Source: Closterium sp. Naga37s-1
Taxonomy: Eukaryota > Streptophyta > Zygnematophyceae > Desmidiales > Closteriaceae
Length of the DNA: 64,000 bases
Direction: 5' to 3'
Assembly: GCA_947471745.1 (NCBI GenBank)
Contig: CANJKZ010000922.1
Coordinates: 2,975,001-3,039,000 of the forward strand
This document shows, piece by piece, positions 43,190 to 51,800 of this stretch (the stretch's first letter is position 1; every line of letters begins with the position of its first letter). Below the pieces are notes generated by a model. That model was not told the DNA's origin, made no database searches, and worked only from the letters and a program-made list of their open reading frames with translations. Made by a program: the position numbers and the translations under genes.

Positions 43190-44165
43190 GAAGGTTATGA
43201 CAGTAGAGCGGGGGAGCTAATGTCAGGCAGATGGGGAAGGGCGTGTGAGGTCAAGGTGGGAAGGGACGTGCTGTGAGGGTTTGAAGGGATGTGCTGCGAG
43301 AGGGGGAAGGGAGGTGCTGTGAGGGTTTGAAGGGAGGTGCCGCGAGAGGGGGAAGGGAGGTGCTGTGAGAGGGGGAAGGGAGTTGCTCTGAGAGGGGGAA
43401 AGGAGGTGCTGGTTGTGAGGAAATAGGCGGTGTCGGTGGGGGAAGGGAGGCAGGAACGGAGGTGCTGGCAGGGGGGAAGGCAACGATGTGAGAGAGGGGA
43501 AGAGAGGTGCTTAAGGAGGGGAAAGGGAGGTAAGGTCAGAGGGGCGAGGGAGGTGCTGCGAGAGGGGGAAGGGAGGTGCTGTGAAAGGGGGAAGGGAGTT
43601 GCTGTGAGAGGGGGAAAGGAGGTGCTGGCTGTGAGGAAATAGGCGGTGTCGGTGGGGGAAGGGAGGCAGGAAGGGAGGTGCTGGCAAGGGGGAAGGCAAC
43701 GATGTGAGAGGGGGGAAGAGAGGTGCTTAGGGAGGGGAAAAGGAGGTAAGGTCAGAGAGGGGGTAGGGGGGGAGGTGCTGCGAGAGGGGGAAGGGAGGTG
43801 CTGAGAGAGGGGGAGGGAGGTAAGGTCAGAGGGGGAAGGGAGGTGCTGGCCGTGAGGAAATAGCCGGTGTCGGTGGGGGAAGGGAGGCAAGAAGGGAGGT
43901 GCTGGCAGAGGGGAAAGAGCTGATGTGATAGGAGGAGGATGTGTGCTAATGGCGGGGGAAGGGAAGTGAGGTCAGAGGGGGGAGTGAGGTGTTTTGGGAG
44001 GGGGAACGCAGTTTAGGTCAGAGGGGTACGATGGTCCTTAGGAATAGGGAAGGGAGATGAGGATGGCAAGGAGACACGTGCTTAGGAAGAGTGAAGGGAG
44101 GTGCCATGAGATGGGGAAAAGAGGTGCTGTGAGAGGGGAAAGGAGGTGCTGGCATGAGGGAAAGA
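43190..44165 (+). repeat. Purine-rich minisatellite
   Basis: About 1 kb is almost all G and A on plus. It is built from units like GGGGGAAGGGAGGTGCTGTGAGA (25-40 bp). A higher-order unit of roughly 200 bp (with AGGAAATAGGCGGTGTCGGTGGGGGAAG) appears three times, near 43418, 43636 and 43856. Encoded Pro/Ser/Leu-rich frames on minus are composition artefacts. Confidence 0.85.
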
Positions 44166-44623
44166 CGTAAAAGCATTCCTGCAACCCCTCCCCCCTTTCT
44201 CTCAGCTCCTGTTTTTGATGTGCATGTTTCATCCGTCCCTGACCCCTGCACTTTGTAAACTTCGAGCCCTAATCTTTTATAACTTGTTCATCCCTCCTCT
44301 ACAAAGTTTCCAGTACTAGTCAACCCCTGATCCAGGGTACATTGGGTTGGATGTGTTACAATAGAGTGATGCTCTAGATGGGTAGGTACATACGTGACGA
44401 CATGATCCTTATCACTTAGGCCACATATGGTGTTGCTTTTTACCTGCACCTGCCCACTTTCCCCCCTCTCTCCCTTTCTCCTTTGTGCGGCAGGTGCTCT
44501 CCTTCAGTGTTAAGCCTGCGGGACCAGTCAACCCCTGAATGGGTCCGTATATGCAGGGCTTGTTTGAAGTATACCGTACATGGTCCTTTGTGGGTGCTCT
44601 CCGTCCTCTGGGGTTCCCCTGGA
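44166..44623. other. No feature seen
   Basis: Mixed-composition spacer between the minisatellite and a copia fragment. It contains two TAGTCAACCCCTGA-like strings (44317, 44527) but no open frame with family resemblance. Confidence 0.4.
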
Positions 44624-44988
44624 GGTCCTGGAGGACAGGCAGTTTGAGCTTGGTTTCCTTGCGGCCGCTGTTCCTCATCTCTGTGCCATGCTGCTTGCCC
44701 CTGAAGGGGATCTAGACGCTTTTGACATCCCGATCCCTCGCAATCATGCTGAGGCGGTCTCGGGACCTTGGGCCTCGTACTGGATAGCAGCTGAGGAGGC
44801 AGAGATGGCATCTTATAGGTCCACAGGCATCTACGTTGACGCCGTCCCACCTCCTCGGATGAACGTCGTTAGTGGCATGTGGCTCTACAAGGTGAAGCGG
44901 CCGCCTGGATCACCACTGGTGTTCAAGGCGCGCTATGTGGCGAGCGGCTTTAGTCAGGGCGAGGGGGTGGACTTCTTCCATGGCCACT
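44624..44988 (+). pseudogene. Copia C2 fragment (start of RT)
   Basis: One frame encodes LEDRQFELGFLAAAVPHL, then DIPIPRNHAEAV, EMASYRSTGIYVDAVPP and FKARYVASGFSQGEGVDFF. This is the segment that links the copia linker to RT. It ends abruptly at 44988 in unrelated sequence. It is a sister of 46004-46362, about 1.4 kb away, and is less damaged over the shared part. Confidence 0.85.
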
Positions 44989-45984
44989 GGAACAGTGTGT
45001 TTCCCTAGCCCCACTGGCCTTTGCTTAACACCCCCCATAATGTTTTGAAGCTGCTCTTACAAGGTCTCCCCCTTGTTCTTGGATCGCCTGCCATTACGAC
45101 CACATGTCAATTTCATATGCTACTACTTGGTTATTGTGCTACACGTAGCCTCACACAACCCAGACCACTCACCTTGGTGCCATTACGATTCCCTGCGCAA
45201 ATTTTGTTAGACGAGAGTCCACAACCGGAATGGCGTTGTCGTGTATGGCCCGCTGGGATGTTGACGGGTTGCAGAGGCACAATGAAATGACATGAGTGTT
45301 AGGTTGTGCCATCTCTCGCGACACAAGTCACCGCCTTTAGATGTACCTAATCACCATCCCAAAACCCCCCTCTGACTATACCTATCTTCTGCCTCTAACC
45401 TCACTTCAACCCCCCTCATCGCACCTTCCCTTCACAATCTCTGACCTTACCTCCATTCCCCCTCCCTAAGCACCACTCTTCCCCCTCTCACATCCTTGCC
45501 TTCCCCCCTGCCAACACCTCCCTTCCCGCCTCCCTTCCCCCTCTGTCAGCCCCTCCTTACCGCGTCTCATCGCACCTAACGTCCCCCTTATGACATCACC
45601 TCCTGCCCCCCTCCCCTCATCTCCCTTCCTCCTATGACCCCCCCACCCTTTCCCTCTCATAGCACCTCCTTTCCCCCTAACATGACACCGCCCTTCCCCC
45701 TTTTGACCTCTCCCTAAGCCCTTCCCCCTCCCTTCACCACCCATTCTCAGTCATGCTACTATACAAACAAGATGCGAGGAAACTAGAAACACGGAAAAGT
45801 GCAGCAAGTGACCACGAAAACAATGGATAGGAAGCATTCTGATGGTGGTGGCAGTGGAGTGGACAAGAGGATTGATGATGTCAGAGGGAGAAAGGGGGGA
45901 AAAGATGAGGAAGATAACACGGAGATTATGTATGGAGGACCATGGAGATGCATGGGGCAGAGTGCTTTATTTGCTATGCTCATG
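44989..45984. repeat. Spacer with a pyrimidine-rich minisatellite (45400-45745)
   Basis: Bases 45400-45745 are C/T-rich with units like CACCTCCTTTCCCCCTC. This is the reverse complement of the purine array at 43190-44165, so related arrays flank the first C2 fragment in inverted orientation. The rest (44989-45399, 45746-45984) shows no gene. Confidence 0.6.
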
Positions 45985-47605
45985 TTTCGCTAGAGGTGTA
46001 CAAGGAGGACCTGGAAGACAGGCAATTCGAGCTTGGTTTCCTTGCGGCCGCTGTTCCTCATCTCTGCGCCATGCTGCTTGCCCTTGAAGGGGATCTAGAC
46101 GCTTTTGACACCCCGATTCCCTCGCAATCACGTCGAGGCGGTCTCGGGACCTTGGGCCTCGTACTAGATAGCAGCTGAGGAGGAAGAGATGGCATCTTAT
46201 AGGTCCACAGGCACCTACGTTGATGCTGTCCCACCATCTGGGATGAACGTCATTAGTTGCATGTGGCTCTACAAGGTGAAGCGACCGCCTGGATCACCAC
46301 TGGTGTACAAGGCGCGCTATGTGGCGAGAGGCTTCAGTCAGGGCGAGGGGGTAGACTTCTTCCAGACCTTCGCTCCCACCCCAAAGATGACCAATCTTCG
46401 GGTGTTGCTGCACATTGCAACTCAGCGCGACTACAAGTTACACTCCTTGGAATTCTCCACAGCGTTCCTTCAGAGGAGCCAGCATGAGCAGATCTAGCTG
46501 CGTTGTCCAGCTAGCTTTACTGGCTCCTTCCCTCCTGGACCCAGTGGGAGCTGCGTCGACCGGTCTACGGCCTGCGCCAGGCTCCCCGTGAGTGGCATGA
46601 CACACTTCGCATGACACTTGCCGCGCTTGACTTCTTTCCGTCGTCTGCTGACCCGTCTTCGCCACTCCGGACCAACGCGCGCTGGCCTCCGTGAAGGAGG
46701 AACTGCAGAGGAGACACACTTGCACTGACCTTGGTGAGCTGCATCACTACCTTGGCCTGCAGATCACTACGGACAGGGCAGCTCACACCATTAAGCTGGT
46801 TGAGCAGATCCTCACGCGGTTCCGCTTCCCGTTCTTCAAGGTACAACCCACTCCTCTTGGTGTGGACCATGGGCTCACAGCTCCACCTTCGGATGAGCCA
46901 TTTGAGTCCAGTGATCCATATCCTGAGCTGGTGGGTTGTCTCATGTACCTTATGACCTGTACTCGCCCAGACCCAGCTTACCCGCTTAGCGTGCTTGCAC
47001 ACTTTGTTGCACCTGGGAGACACCAACCGTCCCAGTGGTACGCGGCTAAGAGGGTGGCGAAGTATGTGGCGAGTACATCAGGCATGGGACTTGTCCTTGG
47101 AGGGAAGCAGCCAGTTACACTTACAGGTTAATCGGACTCGTCGTGGGCCGACGACGAAGAGTCGCTGCGGTCTACACAGGGTTACTGCTTCAGTCCTGGG
47201 ACCGGAGCTGTTTCATGGAGGTCGACTCGGGCGTCGTCAGTCTCCAGTTCCAGCTGTGAGGTAGAGGTGTACACTGCGGCCATGGCCGCCCATGAGCTTC
47301 GCTGGCTGTCTTTCCTCCTCACCGAACTTGGTGAGCGGCCTCGCTCTCCCCTAGTCTTGTTCGCCGACAACAGGTCGGCTGTCTTGTTGTGGGAGGAGCC
47401 CCGTCTGGTTGGGAAGGCGAAGCACATCCAGCTTCGTTAATTCCTTCTGCGCGAGTTTCAGCAGCGTGGCCAGGCTCGCATGGTACGTGTGGTCTCTGAG
47501 GCCAACACTGCAGATATCTTCACCAAGGCGTTGCTGCCTTGTGCCCACCAGCGTTTCTGCACCCAGCTAGGCCTTGTGTTTACAGGCCCTCACTTGCTTG
47601 CGTAG
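45985..47605 (+). pseudogene. Copia C2 RT-RNase H, decayed
   Basis: It starts at YKEDLEDRQFELG and has a one-base insertion near 46115 and a TAG near 46168. RT resumes at 46189 with EMASYRSTGTYVDAVPP and KARYVARGFSQGEG, then another TAG for Trp at 46495. A deletion near 46660 removes the whole YVDD region, so RT is dead. Segment 46691-47131 carries the RT end, then RNase H follows in broken frames (EVEVYTAAMAAHELRW) to NTADIFTKALLP and TAG at 47603-47605. Gag, protease and integrase are absent. Confidence 0.85.
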
Positions 47606-47841
47606 AGATGCTCTGTCTTGTACTCTTGCAGTTCTTCCTATATATCTATATCGATGTATGTGGATTGGCCTTGTGGCTCCTTGTTTGCCCTCAGACTGTG
47701 TGGTGACATTGGGATCCACCTTGATTTGCATCCCTTGATTGATTCTTGTTGTTGCAGACTAGTCTTGTGACCGTAGCTTGTTCTTGTTGACTGGTCATGT
47801 GACCCTTGCTCTGAGACTGTGTGGTGATTTCGTGATCCACC
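47606..47841 (+). other. Copia C2 3' untranslated region
   Basis: Carries the family's 3' block: TATATATCTATATCG, TGGATTGGCCTTGTGGC and two copies of a CTGTGTGGTGA...GATCCACCTTG motif. It is interrupted at 47841 by copia D and continues at 55135 up to the purine tract and LTR at 55188. Confidence 0.7.
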
Positions 47842-47973
47842 TGTCAGAACATTATAGCTTATGTTGTTGTGTAGGCTATAGTGGGGTATCCCATAGGGGG
47901 TACAACCAATTAGGGTTTCATATTTGTACTCACTTCATTTCATAGTTCATTCATTCTTGTTCAAATCTTCTCA
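47842..47973 (+). repeat. Copia D 5' LTR
   Basis: TGTCAGAACATTATAGC...AATCTTCTCA, 132 bp. It holds the shared core TATAGTGGGGTATCCCAT and GGGGTACAACCAATTAGGG. It is very short for an autonomous copia element. Confidence 0.97.
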
Positions 47974-47989
47974 TGGTATCGAGCAGGTT
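47974..47989 (+). other. Copia D primer binding site
   Basis: TGGTATCGAGCAGGTT directly follows the LTR. It fits the initiator tRNA-Met type with one base missing relative to TGGTATCAGAGC. Confidence 0.75.
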
Positions 47990-48099
47990 CCCCCTTGGGA
48001 ACTGTGCTTAGGGCCCACCACATCGATTTTTTTTTTCCTGCCCGAAGCGCGCTCAGCCCGAGTCGCGCTTCGGGCCCTCACTTCGTCGAGCCGCCCTAG

Positions 48100-48725
48100 C
48101 GGCCCTGCACTGCGGCCCCGCCACCCGTCTCCGCGGCCCCGCCGCCCGTCTTCGCGGCCCCGCCGCCTCTCTCCTAGCGGCTCCGCCGCCCTACCTAGCG
48201 GCCCCGCCGCCCTACCTCGCGGCCTCGCCGCCCCATTGCGCGGCCCCGCCGCCCTACCTAGCGGCCCCGCCGCCCCATCGCGGCCCCGCCGCCCCATCGC
48301 GCGGCCCCGCCGCCCCATCGCGCGGCCCCGCCGCCCCATCTTGCGGCCCCGCCACCTTACCTGCGGCCCCGCCGCCCTCTGCTACGGCCCCGCCACCCTA
48401 TCTGCGGCCCCGCCACCCTACCCGCGGCCACGCCGCCCTTACCAGCGGCCCCGCCGCCCTTACCTGCGGCCCCGTGCCCTGCAGCAGCACAGCCGAGCCG
48501 CCCAGCAGCCGAGCCGCCGAGCCGCCCAGCAGCCGAGCCGCCCAGCAGCCGAGCCGCCGAGCCGCCGAGCAGCCGAGCCGCCCAGCAGCCGAGCCGCCCA
48601 GCGGCCGCGCCGCCCAGCAGCTGAGCCGCCCAGCAGCCGAGCCGCCCAGCAGCTGAGCCGCCGAGCCGCCGGGCCGCCCAGCAGCTGAGCCGCCGAGCCG
48701 CCGCGCCGCCCTCCTTCAGGGCCGC
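48100..48725 (+). repeat. Copia D leader arrays
   Basis: Segment 48110-48475 repeats GCGGCCCCGCCGCCCTACCT-type 17-20 bp units. Segment 48480-48720 repeats GAGCCGCCCAGCAGCC. About 85 bp of ordinary sequence then leads to the gag ATG. The second unit is shared with copia J, the first is not. Confidence 0.85.
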
Positions 48726-48809
48726 CCGACCTGCCCAGTCTGGTGAGCACAGCGCCTTTTCACTGCACTGTCCTCACCCCACTGTTTGCGCTGCTAGTCG
48801 TCTAGGGTC

Positions 48810-51800
48810 ATGGCTACCCCTAGTGTTCTCGCCTTTGACGCTGAGGGTAGGGCCATTGACTTTGAGGTCTGGGTAGATGACCTGCAGCTGTTCTTACAGT
48901 GCGATAGGGCAGACGGCCTCTCTCTCTTTGACCTCACCTCTGGCACCTCCACTGCCCCTGCTGCTGATGCTGACGCCACTGTTCGCTCCCAGTGGGCCAC
49001 GCGCGACGCTGCTGCACGTCTTGCTGTGCGTCGCCACCTCCCTACCTCCGAGCGTGCGCACTTTAGTCAGTACAAGAGTGCTCAGACCTTGTACGACGCT
49101 GTAGTTGCGCGCTACTCCTCCCCTGCCACTGCTGCACTGAGCCGTCTCATGCTACCGTACCTCTTTCCTGATCTTACTGCCTTTCCCACAGTCACTGACC
49201 TCATTACTCACCTCCGCACTAGTGACACTCGCTACCACGCTGCACTCCCTCCTGACTTCTGCGCCAGGAACCCCCCCCCCATGTACATCACTCTTTACTA
49301 CATAGTCACTCGCCTTCCTGACTCCCTTCGCGTAGTCAGGGACCACTTTCTCTCTGTCTGTCCCACCACTCTCACTGTTGACCTCCTCGAGAAGTCCCTC
49401 CTAGCGGCCGAGAAGAGCATCGTCGCTGTAGGGGCCTCTCGTGGTGACCCGCGCACCCCCATCTTTGAGGGGTGTTCCCCCTCCCCCCTTCTGCCCTCTG
49501 TTGCCTCTGCTGCTGCGGCCGACCTCCTTGTTCTTGAGTCGGTCGGTGCGGCGTCTGCCCATAGCGGGAGACGCCGCTCTGGCAAGGGCAAGGGGGGCAA
49601 GGGCGCTGGAGGAGCGAGCGGGGGCGGTGGAGGTGGAGGTGGCGGCAGTTGGGGGAGTGGGGGTGGCGGTGGGAGTGGAGGTGGGGGTGGAGGGGTCGGT
49701 GGCGGCAGTGGAGGTGGAGGTGGCGGCGGCGGTGGCGGTGGGAGCGGAGGTGGCGGAGGTGGCGGAGGTGGAGGCGGCGGCGGAGGCGGAGGCGGCGGCA
49801 GTAGCGGAGGCGGCGGAGGCGTCGGAGGCGGCGGGGGTGGCGGTGGTGCTGGTCGCGGGTCTTCGCAGAGGAGTGGCTCCGGTGGTGGCTCGCGCCAGCA
49901 GCAGCAGCGTGGTCGTGACACCCTGTCCCCTCAGCAGCTTCGTGAGTGGTACACTGCGCGTCAGCGGGGTGGGGGTTTTGGTCCGTGCTCCTACGTTTTG
50001 CGCACTGGCGACCGTGCGGGTGAGCAGTGTGGGGGTGCCCACCCCACCCAGCGCTGCTTTGGCCGCCTGACGGACGCGTGGCGTCACCAGTTCCCGGAGG
50101 CCTCCGAGATCCCTCGCTGGGGCGAGCTGTCTAGGGCGGGTGTTGCCATCTATGATCTTGACTTTGATGCTATTCTCTCTGCCATGTATGCTGTGTCTAT
50201 TAGTGATGAGGGTGACTGTTACCGGTGTTTCCCGCCCGATCCGGGCATTGAGACTGCTGCTCTAGGTCCTGGTGAGGCTGCTGCCATAGGTGCTTGCGAC
50301 GCTGCTGCTCTAGGTGCTCGTGTGTCTGCGTCCTCAGGTACTGGTGAGTCTGCGCTCTCAGGTACTGCGTCGGCTTCGGCCTCCCTCACCTTCACCCTTG
50401 ACTCTGGGGCGTCTCGCTCCTTCTTTCGGGACCGCACCACACTCACACCACTGAGTCGACCGGTTGCAGTGTCTCTGGCTGACCCCTCTGGGGGTCCTGT
50501 CCTGTCTCGCTTCTCCACAGTCCTCCCGTGTCCGGCGGCTCCCTCTGGCACCCTGTCTGGTCTCTACCTCCCCTCGTTCTCTACGAACCTGGTGAGTGGT
50601 GCTGACCTACAGGATGCGGGGGTCCACCAGTTCACTCCTGCACGTCAGAGAGTGACCCACTGTACAGAGGCTGGCACAGGCCGACACCTGGCTACGTTCA
50701 CCCGTCAGCCGGGGTCGAGCCTGTACACTCTGACCACTGCGTCTCCTCCAGTTGCTGAGTCTGGTAGGGTAGTTACGTCGGGTCAGGTGTTTGCTGCGGC
50801 GTCCAGGTCTGGTCCTGAGTCTGCCCCCTGTTCGTGTCGTCTCCTGTCTCACGAGACTCTCCTCTGGCACCACCGCCTTGGCCACCCCTCTCTGCTTCGG
50901 CTCAGAGGTATGGCCTCCCGTCTTCTTGTGTCCGGTCTCCCCCGGTCCCTCCCTCCCCTTCCTCAGGGCCCTGGCCCTGCCTGTGTCCCCTGTGTCGAGG
51001 GGCGCCTGCGTGCTGCCCCTCACTCCTCCCAGTTTCCTCCGACAGAGGCCCCGTTGCAGACACTTCACATGGACGTGTGGGGCCCAGCCCGCGTCCGTGG
51101 ACAGGGTCACGAGCGCTACTTCCTGCTCGTTGTTGACGACTACTCGCGTTACACCACAGTCTTCCCCTTGCGCAGCAAGGGTGATGTCACTGAGGTGCTG
51201 ATCGACTGGATCCGCGCAGCTCGTCTCCAGCTCAGGCAGAGCTTCGGCTCAGACTTTCCTGTTCTGCGTCTGCACTCGGACAGAGGCGGAGAGTTCTCCT
51301 CTGGCCTTCTGCGTGCCTACTGTCGTGCACGGGGCATCCGTCAGACCTTCACGCTTCCGGACTCACCGCAGCAAAATGGGATTGCTGAGCGCCGCATTGG
51401 CATGGTCATGGACGTCGCTCGTACGTCTATGATGCATGCGGCTGCCCCCCATTTTCTGTGGCCGTTTGCGGTGAGGTACGCGGCGCATCAGATCAACCTC
51501 CACCCCAGGGTCTCCAGGCCGGAGACCTCCCCAGCCTTGCTGTGGACGGGGAAGGTTGGCGATGCGTCGGCGTTCCGGGTCTGGGGATCTCGGGCGTTTG
51601 TCCGCGACCTGTCTGCGGACAAACTATCCCCTCGTGCTGCTCCTTGCGTCTTCCTGGGGTTCCCCCCTGACGCGCCTGGGTGGCAGTTTTACCACCCCAC
51701 CTCTCGCCGTGTTCTGTCCTCCCAGGACGTCACGTTTGACGAGTCGGTCCCCTACTACCGCCTCTTCCCCTACCGCACTCCGTCCCTCCCCCCACCCCCA

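Noticed and set aside
43195-43890. A 231-codon Pro/Ser/Leu-rich protein on minus
   Set aside because: It is the pyrimidine strand of a minisatellite; several frames remain open and the repeats do not keep one frame.
20191-46497. A variant genetic code with TAG read as glutamine
   Set aside because: TAG replaces CAG at several sites, but it also replaces TGG at two sites in C2, and the intact copia D frame contains no internal TAG. Mutation explains all cases more simply.
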